Source of the DNA: DASZBX01 sp035943635
GTDB lineage: Bacteria; Actinomycetota; Actinomycetes; Streptomycetales; Catenulisporaceae
Length of the DNA stretch: 64,000 nucleotides
Direction of reading: 5' to 3'
Assembly: GCA_035943635.1 (NCBI GenBank)
Contig: DASZBX010000131.1
Location: 1-64,000, forward strand
Shown here piece after piece: positions 31,301-38,758 of the stretch. Both the position numbers and the translations under genes were made by a program. The notes under the pieces were generated by a model, which saw only the letters and a program-made list of their open reading frames with translations, was not told the DNA's origin and did not search any database. Numbering within the stretch: the first letter of the stretch is position 1; each line of letters begins with the position of its first letter.

Positions 31301-31919
31301 GCGGGTGCTCCTCGGTCGGCGGGAACACGTCCAGGATCCCGCCGCGCACGGCGAAGTCCCCGCGCTTCTCCACCAGGTCCGTGCGCAGGTACGCGGCCGA
31401 GGCCAGCCGGGCCACCAGGTCCTCGAGCTCGATCTCGTCCCCGGCCCGGACCCTGACCGGAACCAGTTCGCCCAGCCCGGCCACCTGGGGCTGGAGCACG
31501 GCCCGGATCGGGGCGACCACGATCCGCGGCGCGCCGGACTCGGCCGTGTCGCCCGGATGGGCCAACCGGCGCAGTACCGCCAGGCGTCGGCCGACCGTGT
31601 CGGACCGGGGCGAGAGCCGCTCGTGCGGGAGGGTCTCCCAGGCCGGGAACCGGGCCACCGCGTGCTCGCCGAGCAGCGAGCCGAGCGCGGCCGCGAGTTC
31701 CTCGGTCTCCCGGCCGGTCGCGGTCACCGCCAGCACGGTCCGCCCGGCCTGGCCGGCCAGCGCGGCCAGCACGTAGGGCCGCAGCCCGGGCGCGGCGACC
31801 AGGTCCAGCCGGGGCCGGGTGCCGGCCCGGGCCGCCTGCACCGCCGCGGCCACCGCGGGGTCGTGGGCGAAGGCCCCCAGCAGGCCGGCCAGCCGGCCGG
31901 CCGGATGAGCTGTTGCCAT
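28314..31919 (-). CDS. mfd: Transcription-repair coupling factor
   Basis: A translocase that removes RNA polymerase stalled at DNA damage and recruits UvrA. The 1,201-residue product has the UvrB-like N-terminal module (about residues 1-340) and an RNA-polymerase-interacting domain around residues 500-560 (LQLRTGDFVVHEAHGVGRY). The helicase motor follows with Walker A GDVGYGKTEIAVRAAF near 680 and DEEQRFGVEHKE near 780. Then come HGQMNEHALEK, the translocation motif QLRGRVGRGRE and a C-terminal TRCF domain. The protein ends abruptly at ...RELIDSVLLM where a P450 fragment begins, so the original tail may have been cut. Confidence 0.96.
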   Translation of the reverse strand: MATAHPAGRLAGLLGAFAHDPAVAAAVQAARAGTRPRLDLVAAPGLRPYVLAALAGQAGRTVLAVTATGRETEELAAALGSLLGEHAVARFPAWETLPHERLSPRSDTVGRRLAVLRRLAHPGDTAESGAPRIVVAPIRAVLQPQVAGLGELVPVRVRAGDEIELEDLVARLASAAYLRTDLVEKRGDFAVRGGILDVFPPTEEHPLRIEFWGDSVEEIRYFKVADQRSLEISQHGLWAPPCRELLLTEPVRKRAKAYAAEFPALAELFDKIGEGQAVEGMESLAPVLVDRMELLVDVLPPDTHVVVCDPERVRTRAADLVRTSQEFLDASWAAAAGGGQTPIDLGAASLHSLAEVREAARGRGLPWWSVSSFTVDTGLSEFAADPADPAAPAVVLETDDAETLEIEAAPEYRGETARALGDMRAWLREGWSVSLLTEGPGSATRLVEVLAAADLGARLETELPGDLERGLVQVTTGSVEHGFVSARARSVVLTETDIAGQRSGTKDMRRMPSRRRNMVDPLQLRTGDFVVHEAHGVGRYVEMVQRTVAGATREYLVIEYAASKRGQPGDRLFVPTDQLEQVTKYVGGEAPSVHRLGGADWQKAKSRARKAVKEIAADLIKLYSARQAAPGYAFSPDTPWQRELEDAFPYVETPDQLACIEEVKEDMQKTVPMDRLICGDVGYGKTEIAVRAAFKAVQDGKQVAVLVPTTLLVQQHFSTFAERYGQFPVAIRALSRFQTEKESAEVLRGMADGTVDVVIGTHRLFSKEARFKDLGLVIVDEEQRFGVEHKEHLKQMRANVDVLTMSATPIPRTLEMAVTGIREMSTIQTPPEERHPVLTFVGGYDEKQIGAAIRRELLREGQVFYIHNRVESIDRAAAKLRGLVPEARIAIAHGQMNEHALEKLIVDFWNREFDVLVCTTIVESGIDIPNANTLIVERADNFGLSQLHQLRGRVGRGRERAYSYFLYPPEKPLTETAHERLATIAQHTDLGAGMYVAMKDLEIRGAGNLLGGEQSGHIEGVGFDLYIRMVGEAVAEYRANAAGEVEQVQVDVRVDLPIDAHIPHEWVPDERLRLEAYRRIASIMAEADVVTVHDELVDRYGQLPQPVGNLLAVALFRAHARSAGLTDIVMQGNYVKFTPVTLRESQLLRLQRVYPKSLAKNAPTDLILVPKPMTARIGGQPVTGLELLTWCRELIDSVLLM

Positions 31920-32225
31920 GGAGGGCTCCTGGAGTTCTGGCCGTACGGCGGGGAACGGACCGGCGGGAAAACAGGCGTCTGCGGCGCGCGCGCACGCCGA
32001 ACGACCCCCGAAAGAGCACCGGGCGTCACTACGGACGGGGGTTGTCTTCTAGACTACGCACTATCGCTGACACGGGCGGTCCGGCGGATCTCCCGCGGAA
32101 GGTGTCAGGCCTGGCGGCCGGATCGGCGCAAATACACCGGAACGGCCTTCCCGCCTATCGCAGACCCGCCCTGGCCGGGTACGGTCTGTGGTGAAGCCGG
32201 ATCGACTTGGTGGAGACAACTGACG
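31920..32225. other. Divergent promoter region between mfd and the SMI1 gene
   Basis: About 306 bases between two divergent starts. An ACGACCCCCG...CGGGGGTTGT stem (about 31998-32049) is visible. TTGTCT near 32042 could be a -35 element, but no well-spaced -10 follows. No gene is seen. Confidence 0.35.
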
Positions 32226-33248
32226 ATGACGCAAGGATCGAGCGTGGGAGCGCCGGCGTTGAGCGCCATACCCAACGGCCAGCTCGCCGGCCGCCTCATC
32301 GAGTTCAGCGACCCGATGCTGGATGAGCGCTTTCCGCGGGGCGTCTATCTGAACCTGCACGGGTACCCGGACTTCTCGGTCTACGCGCGGATGGCCGTGC
32401 AGATCGCGGACCCGCCGTCCGGGCTGTCCGCGGACGAGATCCGGGTCACCGACCTGCTCGCGGCGAACCTGATCGGCCTGCGCAGCGGGGACGCCCTGTG
32501 GCAGCAGGGCCGTCCGCCGACGGTCACCCCGGACGGCTGGACCTGGGTGCACGAGGCCCGGACCCGGCGACTGTTCCTGGTCCCGGTGGAGCTGAACGCC
32601 TCGTTCCGCCACCACGGCGGCGTGGCCACCCTGAACGTGGACCGGTCCAAGACCGGCCTGCTCCAGGAGGGCATGCTCGAACCGGTGGCGTTCGAGCGCT
32701 CGGGCGCGGTGCCGGAGGAGGACCTGGCCCGGCTGGAGTCGCAGCTCGGCTTCCCGCTGCCGGTGTCCTACCGCCGGTTCCTCGGCGGCACCGACGGCGG
32801 CCGCCCGCTGGGCCCGGCGGTCAATCTGGCCTGCGGGTTCATCATCGACAACTGGCTGTTCGGGCTGCGCCGGGACAACCCGTTCCAGGAGCTGATCCGG
32901 GCCAACGCCACCCTCTACGACCGGTTCACCGAGGAGTACCTCGGGATCGGCTACGTGCAGGGCGGGATGCTGGCGCTGAAGATCCGGGGCGGGGACCTGG
33001 GCTCGGTCTGGTACTTCGACGACGACGACATCCGGGACCACGACCAGCGCGACGCGGCCTCGGTCTGCGCCGACCTGCTGATCCGGGTGGGCAACGACTT
33101 CGACGACTTCGCCCGGCACCTGGTGTCGGTGCCGGCCCAGTTCCACGAGATCGCCGACTCCGCGGTCAGCAGCGGGCACGCCACCCAGGTCTCCGACCTG
33201 CCCTACCTCGGTTCGGCCCTGCCGGACCACCTGCGCCGGCGGCGCTAG
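32226..33248 (+). CDS. SMI1/KNR4 (SUKH) family protein
   Basis: A 340-residue soluble protein. The N-terminal half (PRGVYLNLHGYPDFSVYARMA, then LTAN-like AANLIGL) is seen in a streptomycete family; the C-terminal half is a SUKH-type fold: LARLESQLGFPLPVSYRRFL, an aromatic cluster and GDDFD-like GNDFDDFARHL. SUKH proteins are often immunity proteins of polymorphic toxins, but stand-alone actinobacterial members have no proven role and no toxin gene is adjacent. The stop codon TAG is the first part of the CTAG that begins the inverted-repeat element downstream, so the natural C-terminus may have been altered by an insertion. Confidence 0.72.
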   Translation: MTQGSSVGAPALSAIPNGQLAGRLIEFSDPMLDERFPRGVYLNLHGYPDFSVYARMAVQIADPPSGLSADEIRVTDLLAANLIGLRSGDALWQQGRPPTVTPDGWTWVHEARTRRLFLVPVELNASFRHHGGVATLNVDRSKTGLLQEGMLEPVAFERSGAVPEEDLARLESQLGFPLPVSYRRFLGGTDGGRPLGPAVNLACGFIIDNWLFGLRRDNPFQELIRANATLYDRFTEEYLGIGYVQGGMLALKIRGGDLGSVWYFDDDDIRDHDQRDAASVCADLLIRVGNDFDDFARHLVSVPAQFHEIADSAVSSGHATQVSDLPYLGSALPDHLRRRR

Positions 33249-33410
33249 TGCCGTGGCCGGGAACGTTTACCCCTTCCCGGCTCTATGCATCCCGCCTGGC
33301 TGCGGACCGGGATGCGCCCACGGACGACCGAGTACGAGGGCGATCCCGTTCCTTGCCAGGCGGGATGCATAGAGCCGGGAAGGGGCAAACGTTCCCGGCC
33401 ACGGCACTAG
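33245..33410. mobile_element. 166-bp near-perfect inverted repeat, MITE-like insertion
   Basis: Two 56-base arms (33245-33300 and 33355-33410) are reverse complements with one mismatch (A at 33274 against G). They enclose a 54-base loop. Both outer ends are CTAG. The arms start CTAGTGCCGTGGCCGGGAAC. The element sits between the SMI1 stop codon and that gene's likely terminator. Such symmetry, with a palindromic tetranucleotide at each edge, suggests a miniature element that moved with a transposase targeting TA or CTAG sites (IS630- or IS5-like), but no transposase is present. Confidence 0.65.
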
Positions 33411-33421
33411 CCCGACGGGAG

Positions 33422-33450
33422 CGTCCGGCTCTGCGGAGCCGGACGGTTTC
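33422..33450 (+). terminator. Hairpin terminator downstream of the SMI1 gene
   Basis: CGTCCGGCTC pairs with GAGCCGGACG over a TGCG loop and is followed by GTTTC. It lies 175 bases after the SMI1 stop, with the inverted-repeat element in between, consistent with the element having separated gene and terminator. Confidence 0.6.
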
Positions 33451-33740
33451 TCCGGCCGCGGCGTAGGCCGGAAGGGGGCGCACGGGAGCGTTCGGCCGCC
33501 GGGGGCGGCGCCCCGCCGGACCGCCGACCAGCGATCGGTGTCCGGATATTGCCGGCACTGCTCCGGCTGATCAGACGAACAGTGCCTTGACCTGGGCGGC
33601 GACACAATCGAGGTGGTCGCAGGACTGTCTCACCTGTCGGCCGGGTAACGACAGTGTGACCTTCGCCGCATACGATATCGGTGTACACCGGACAGCGTGG
33701 TCCGCCGCAGCCGAGTTCCACACACCTGCCGAGGATGGCC
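33451..33740 (+). promoter_or_regulatory. Leader and promoter region of ppc
   Basis: About 290 bases with no gene. A TACGAT hexamer at 33671-33676 in GCATACGATATCGGTG is a likely -10 element, placing a start about 60 bases before the ppc codon. A TGTGAC box 17-20 bases upstream may be the -35. No operator was recognised. Confidence 0.45.
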
Positions 33741-36599
33741 ATGTCACAACCGGATGAGCGCCGTGCTGCCGTTGCCCCTTCCCCCGCGGTCTCCGACGAC
33801 CCCCTGCCCGACGCGGCCCTGCGGGCCGACATCAAGTCCCTGGGCGAACTCCTCGGCCGCACCCTGGTGCGCCAGGAGGGCCAGGACCTGTTCGACCTGG
33901 TCGAGGAAGTACGCGCCCTGACCCGGTCGGACGACCCGACCGCGGCCGAGCGCGCGGCCGCGCGGCTGGCCGAGATCGACCTGCCCACCGCGATCCGCCT
34001 GGTCCGGGCCTTCTCCAGCTTCTTCTACCTGGCCAACGTGACCGAGCAGGCGCACCGCGGCCGGGCCTTCCAGGCCCAGCGGCTGACCATCGGGTCCTGG
34101 CTGGCCCGGACGGTGGACCAGATCGCCGAGGCGATCGAGGACCCGGAGTCCAAGGTCACCCGGGAGCGGGTGCAGGAGGTGGTCTCCTACCTCTCGATCC
34201 GGCCGGTCTTCACCGCCCACCCGACCGAGGCGGCCCGCCGGACCATCCTGGCCAAGCTGCGCCAGATCGCCCTGCTGCTGGACCAGAACCCGTTCCAGCA
34301 GAACACCGACCCGGTGATCCGCCGCCGGGCCGAGCGCCGGCTGGAGGAGCTGGTCGAGTCGCTCTGGCAGACCGACGAGCTGCGGGTGGCCCGGCCCGAG
34401 CCGACCGACGAGGCCCGCAACGCGCTGTACTACCTGGACGAGCTGCACGCCAACGCGGTCCCGGACGTGCTCGACGCGCTGGCCGCGGAGCTGGAGCGGG
34501 TGGACGTGCGGCTGCCGGTGGACGCCCGGCCGCTGTCCTTCGGCAGCTGGATCGGCGGGGACCGGGACGGCAACCCGAACGTGACCCCGCAGCTGACCCT
34601 GGAGATCCTGGCCCTGCAGCACGAGCGGGCCATCGACGACGCGCTGAAGCTGGTCGAGCAGCTGCGCAGCTCGCTGTCCACCTCGGTCCGGATCGCGCAC
34701 ATCTCGCCGGAGCTCGAGGCCTCGGTGGCCGCCGACCTGGCCGTGCTGACCGACATCGCGCCGCGGTACAAGCGGCTGAACCAGGAGGAGCCGTACCGGC
34801 TCAAGGCCACCTGCGTGCGGCAGAAGCTGGTCAACACCCGCAAGCGGATCGCCAAGCAGCGCCCGCACGTGCCGGGGCAGGACTACCTCAACGGCGGCGA
34901 GCTGGTGGCCGACCTGGTGCTGATGCGCGATTCGCTGCTGGCCGACCGCGGCGGCCTGATCGCCCGCGGTTCACTCGACCAGGTGATCCGCACGGTGTCC
35001 GCGTTCGGCCTGCACCTGGCCACCCTGGACGTGCGCGAGCACGCCGACGCGCACCACCACGCGGTCGGCCAGCTGATCGACCGGCTCGGCGACGAGGCCT
35101 GGCGGTACGAGGACATGCCGCGCGACTACCGCAGCTCGGTGCTGGCCAAGGAGCTGCGCTCGCGCCGGCCGCTGGCCCAGCTGCCCCCGGCCGTGCACCG
35201 CGAGCCGGACGCGGCCAAGGCCACCCCGCTGCTGGACGAGGCCGGGGCCAAGACCTTCGGCATCTTCACCGCGATCAAGGAGGGGATGAGCCGGTTCGGG
35301 CCCGAGGTGATCGAGAGCTACATCATCTCGATGTGCCGGGGCGCCGACGACGTCTACGCCGCGGTGCTGCTGGCCCGGGAGGCCGGGCTGATCGACCTGC
35401 GCGGGGACCTGGCCATGATCGGCTTCGTGCCGCTGCTGGAGACGGTCGAGGAGCTGCGCCAGGCCGACACGATCCTGAACGAGCTGCTCAACGACCCGTC
35501 GTACCGCAAGCTGGTCCGGCTGCGCGGGGACGTGCAGGAGGTGATGCTCGGCTACAGCGACTCGAACAAGGACGCCGGGATCACCACCAGCCAGTGGGAG
35601 ATCCACCTGGCCCAGCGCAAGCTGCGCGACGTGGCGCACCGGCACGGGATCCGGCTGCGGCTGTTCCACGGCCGCGGCGGCACCGTCGGCCGCGGCGGCG
35701 GCCCGACCCACGAGGCGATCCTGGCCCAGCCCTGGGGCACCCTGGAGGGCGAGATCAAGGTCACCGAGCAGGGCGAGGTGATCTCGGACAAGTACGCCCT
35801 GCCGGCCCTGGCCCGGGAGAACCTGGAACTGACCGTGGCGGCCACCCTGGAGGCCTCGGTGCTGCACCTGGGCCCGCGGCAGAGCCCGCAGGCGCTGGCC
35901 CGGTGGACCGCCAGCATGACCGGGATCTCGGCCGCCGCGTTCCAGCGCTACCGGCAGCTGACCGACGACCCGGACCTGCCGGCCTACTTCCTGGCCTCCA
36001 CCCCGGTGGACCAGCTCGGCGACCTGCACCTGGGTTCGCGCCCGTCCCGGCGGCCGGACTCCTCGGCCGGGCTCGGCGGGCTGCGGGCCATCCCGTGGGT
36101 GTTCGGCTGGACCCAGTCCCGGCAGATCGTGCCCGGCTGGTTCGGCGTGGGCACCGGCCTGGCCTCGGCCTTCGCCGAGGGGCAGGAGGAGGTGCTGGCC
36201 GAGATGTACGAGCAGTGGCACTTCTTCCGCAACTTCCTGTCCAACGTCTCGATGACCCTGGCCAAGACCGACCTGCGGATCGCCGGGCTGTACGTGGACC
36301 AGCTGGTGCCGGAGAAGCTGCGGCCGCTGTTCGACCTGATCAAGGAGGAGCACGACCTGACCGTGCAGCAGGTGCTGCGGCTGACCGGCCAGGACGAGCT
36401 GCTCGGCGAGGACCCGGTGCTCTCCCGCACCCTGCGGATCCGGGACAGCTACCTGGACCCGATCTCCTACCTCCAGGTGGCCCTGCTCAAGCGGCAGCGG
36501 GACGCGGTCGAGGGCGGCGAGGGGGCCAACCCACTGCTGGCCCGGGCGCTGCTGCTGACGGTCAACGGCGTGGCCGCCGGACTGCGCAACACCGGCTGA
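33741..36599 (+). CDS. ppc: Phosphoenolpyruvate carboxylase
   Basis: Carboxylates phosphoenolpyruvate to oxaloacetate, refilling the TCA cycle. The 952-residue product shows the catalytic-histidine motif VFTAHPTEAARRTI near residue 158. Further landmarks are GSWIGGDRDGNP near 270, MLGYSDSNKDAGI near 600, FHGRGGTVGRGGGP near 645 and the C-terminal RLTGQDELL/LLTVNGVAAGLRNTG, which ends in the conserved NTG. I chose ATG 33741 (MSQPDERRAAV) because GAGG lies six bases upstream; an ATG six bases earlier is too close to it. The loop LHLGSRPSRRP fits the aspartate-sensitive bacterial type. A strong terminator follows. Confidence 0.96.
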   Translation: MSQPDERRAAVAPSPAVSDDPLPDAALRADIKSLGELLGRTLVRQEGQDLFDLVEEVRALTRSDDPTAAERAAARLAEIDLPTAIRLVRAFSSFFYLANVTEQAHRGRAFQAQRLTIGSWLARTVDQIAEAIEDPESKVTRERVQEVVSYLSIRPVFTAHPTEAARRTILAKLRQIALLLDQNPFQQNTDPVIRRRAERRLEELVESLWQTDELRVARPEPTDEARNALYYLDELHANAVPDVLDALAAELERVDVRLPVDARPLSFGSWIGGDRDGNPNVTPQLTLEILALQHERAIDDALKLVEQLRSSLSTSVRIAHISPELEASVAADLAVLTDIAPRYKRLNQEEPYRLKATCVRQKLVNTRKRIAKQRPHVPGQDYLNGGELVADLVLMRDSLLADRGGLIARGSLDQVIRTVSAFGLHLATLDVREHADAHHHAVGQLIDRLGDEAWRYEDMPRDYRSSVLAKELRSRRPLAQLPPAVHREPDAAKATPLLDEAGAKTFGIFTAIKEGMSRFGPEVIESYIISMCRGADDVYAAVLLAREAGLIDLRGDLAMIGFVPLLETVEELRQADTILNELLNDPSYRKLVRLRGDVQEVMLGYSDSNKDAGITTSQWEIHLAQRKLRDVAHRHGIRLRLFHGRGGTVGRGGGPTHEAILAQPWGTLEGEIKVTEQGEVISDKYALPALARENLELTVAATLEASVLHLGPRQSPQALARWTASMTGISAAAFQRYRQLTDDPDLPAYFLASTPVDQLGDLHLGSRPSRRPDSSAGLGGLRAIPWVFGWTQSRQIVPGWFGVGTGLASAFAEGQEEVLAEMYEQWHFFRNFLSNVSMTLAKTDLRIAGLYVDQLVPEKLRPLFDLIKEEHDLTVQQVLRLTGQDELLGEDPVLSRTLRIRDSYLDPISYLQVALLKRQRDAVEGGEGANPLLARALLLTVNGVAAGLRNTG

Positions 36600-36615
36600 T
36601 CCGGCCGCCGTCCAG

Positions 36616-36658
36616 ACCGCGCCGGCCGGTGGCCTCCACCGGCCGGCGCGGTGCTTTC
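36616..36658 (+). terminator. Terminator after ppc
   Basis: A perfect 17-bp stem (ACCGCGCCGGCCGGTGG with its complement) over a CCT loop, followed by GCTTTCC, lies 16 bases after the ppc stop. Confidence 0.8.
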
Positions 36659-36745
36659 CGCGGGCCGCCGCGGCGGGCCGGTCAAGGCCGGGCCGGCAAA
36701 GACTGCGCTGCTTACCCGGGCTGTCCCGGGGCCAAACATGATCGG

Positions 36746-36841
36746 TTGTCCACGGCCTGTGGATGAATTCTGTGGATAACCCGCCCGCTGAGCCGGGACA
36801 GGCGTAACACAATGCGTATTGTCTCCACAGCTTGTGGATAA
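36746..36841. promoter_or_regulatory. Cluster of DnaA boxes between convergent genes
   Basis: Within 96 bases there are TTGTCCACG (plus, 36746-36754), TCATCCACA (minus, 36758-36766), TTATCCACA (minus, 36771-36779) and TTATCCACA (minus, 36833-36841). A weaker GTCTCCACA lies near 36821. Two boxes are perfect matches to the canonical DnaA 9-mer. The cluster lies between the 3' ends of ppc and of the membrane protein gene, so it is not an obvious promoter. No dnaA, dnaN or rpmH is nearby, so it is not oriC. A DnaA-titrating or replication-modulating site is the best inference. Confidence 0.7.
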
Positions 36842-37141
36842 CCACACATCCGGCCTAGCACAATGACCGCGCGGCCCTGGGAGCACTTCGCCCGTTCAGC
36901 GGCGGCCGAATGCGCCCGATACTCCCTCCGGGCAAGTCGCAGGCCTTGACCGGCCGCCACAGGGACGCTAACCGCCCGCCTGGATCACGCGCGCCCGCCA
37001 CCGGGTTGGGATCGACAAGCGTGCGATGACTGCGGATCCGCCTAACGCAATGACCGTTCCAGCGGTCCCCCGACCGCTCGGCAGGCCGCTGGACAAGCCA
37101 CTGATCCACTCGGCACAAGTCTGCTCCACGGCACCGGCGGT
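36842..37141. other. Spacer after the DnaA-box cluster
   Basis: No convincing gene. A short motif recurs: TAACACAATGCG near 36804, TAGCACAATGACCG near 36855 and TAACGCAATGACCG near 37043. Its meaning is unknown. Confidence 0.35.
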
Positions 37142-37178
37142 GGCCCGGATTCCCCGCTCTGGGCAGGTAATCCGGGCC
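37142..37178 (-). terminator. Hairpin after the glutamine-rich membrane protein gene
   Basis: GGCCCGGATT (37142-37151) pairs with AATCCGGGCC (37169-37178), ten bases downstream of the stop at 37188 on the minus strand. No T-run follows. Confidence 0.55.
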
Positions 37179-37187
37179 GGAGCCGGA

Positions 37188-38507
37188 TCAGAGCTGGTTC
37201 GCGTTGATGTTGCTCAGGTCCAGGCCGTCCGCAGTGGCCAGGGCGCTGTTCCAGAGCGTGGCCGCGGCGGTCTTGAACCGGGTCGCGTCCCCGTCCGCGC
37301 GCACCGCGGTCGCGTAGCTCGCGTCCTTCTTCGACGGCGCCTTGCAGTTCGTGGTCCCGGCCGAGGCCAGGTCCGTGGCGATCTGCGCGTAGGCCGAGTC
37401 CGAGGTGGCCGAGGCGGTCCAGGCCTGGGCCAGGTCGGATACCACCTCGCTGCCGCTGGGCAGCTTGGACACGTCCAGCTTGGCCACCGCGGTGGCCTGG
37501 GCGGTGCGGGACTTGGCGGTGGCCTGCAGCGAGGTGGCGTCGGCCGCCAGCTGCGCGCAGGACGCGGAGCTCAGGTCGTCCACCGCGGAGATCGCCTGGG
37601 TGCGCAGCGCGCCGGACTGGGCCACGATCGACATCAGGTCCGAGGCCTGCTGGCCGGCCGTGGCCGGAGCCGTGGTGCCGGCCGCAGCCGGCTGCTTCGG
37701 CGCGGAACCGCCGCCGCCCGAGTTCATCGCCACGATCAGGCCGATCACCACGACCACGGCCGCGCCGCCGATCAGCAGCGGGGTACGCCGGCTCTTGCCG
37801 CCGCCCGAGCCGCCGCCGGACGCCCCGGCGGGCTGGTAGCCGCCCGGACCGCCGTACTCGCCCTGCTGCTCGGCCTGGTACTGCTGCTGGCCGTAGTCGA
37901 TCGTCTGGGTCGGCCCGGGGGCCTGGGCCAGGTAGGCCGTCTGGTCGTACTGCGCCTGCCCGGGGATCTGCGGCTGACCCGGCTCCTGCGAGTACGCCCC
38001 GCCCTGGTCGTCGGCGTACTGCTGCGGGTACTGCCCCTGCTCCTGGCCCGGGTACTGCTGGTACTGCGGCTGGCCCGGGTCCAGCGGCGCGATCGCCAGG
38101 CCGAGTTCGTCCACGGCGTACTGCGCCTGGACCTGCTCGGGGGTCAGGTACGGGTCGTACCGCAGCGAGACCTGGGTCGGCTGGTTCTGGGCGTGCTCGC
38201 CCTGGGCGGGCACCGGGGCCGGCCACTGCGGCGGGACCGGGCTCAGGCCGCCCTGGGCCTGGGGCGCGGGCGGCAGGCCGCCGGCGAACCGGACCACCGA
38301 GGACTCCGGGCTGACCGAGCGGCGGGTGTCCGGGGCCGAGTCGCGGAAGAGGTGGTCGAACTCGGACAACACCGGTGTGCCGTCGGCCGCGGGCGCGGCG
38401 AAGGACCCGGCCCCCGGTCGGCCCTGGTGTCCCGGGGCCTGCTGGCCGCCGGCCTCGGCCGGGCGGTCGGGCCGGCCGTCGGGGGTGTTCTCGGGTATCT
38501 GGGACAC
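37188..38507 (-). CDS. Single-pass membrane protein with Gln/Pro/Tyr-rich cytoplasmic region
   Basis: A 439-residue protein. The first 240 residues are disordered and rich in Gln, Pro, Gly and Tyr (repeats such as QYPGQEQGQYPQQY). One membrane helix (PLLIGGAAVVVVIGLIVAMN) lies near residues 250-270. The exported C-terminal domain of about 165 residues is helical and Ala-rich with two cysteines (SCAQLAADA and TNCKAPSKK). Streptomycetes have similar proteins of unknown function whose C-terminal domain shows the AWTASATSDSAYAQIA and LWNSALA patterns. Start GTG 38507 has GAGGAAG upstream. Topology is inferred as N-in, C-out. Confidence 0.7.
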   Translation of the reverse strand: MSQIPENTPDGRPDRPAEAGGQQAPGHQGRPGAGSFAAPAADGTPVLSEFDHLFRDSAPDTRRSVSPESSVVRFAGGLPPAPQAQGGLSPVPPQWPAPVPAQGEHAQNQPTQVSLRYDPYLTPEQVQAQYAVDELGLAIAPLDPGQPQYQQYPGQEQGQYPQQYADDQGGAYSQEPGQPQIPGQAQYDQTAYLAQAPGPTQTIDYGQQQYQAEQQGEYGGPGGYQPAGASGGGSGGGKSRRTPLLIGGAAVVVVIGLIVAMNSGGGGSAPKQPAAAGTTAPATAGQQASDLMSIVAQSGALRTQAISAVDDLSSASCAQLAADATSLQATAKSRTAQATAVAKLDVSKLPSGSEVVSDLAQAWTASATSDSAYAQIATDLASAGTTNCKAPSKKDASYATAVRADGDATRFKTAAATLWNSALATADGLDLSNINANQL

Positions 38508-38758
38508 AGCACGTCTTCCTCACGCGGCGGGGGTCACGGCGCGTCAACTCGCCCGGTCGGCGGATCATACCGGATCCCGGACAAACCGACGCCGCATCAG
38601 CCAACCAAAACCGCGCCGGACAAGCAAGGGCGGGAACCCGGTTCACACCGTATCGACACGAAATCCCGACACGCGGCCCGGCCGCGGGGCCCGGCCGGCC
38701 GGCCCGGGGGAATTCCCCTCCCTCCGGACCGGCCCGCCGTCACCCCTGCCGCGGGCGG

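Noticed and set aside
28191..32225. Long plus-strand frame running over mfd into the SMI1 gene
   Set aside because: Only the part from 32226 is protein-like; the rest mirrors mfd.
36746..36841. Chromosomal origin oriC
   Set aside because: Too few DnaA boxes and no dnaA, dnaN, rpmH or gyrB nearby; kept as a DnaA-box cluster only.
37133..37187. tRNA-like fold near the CCCGGATT/AATCCGGG pair
   Set aside because: No cloverleaf, anticodon arm or T-loop (GTTCGA) in register; it is a simple hairpin.
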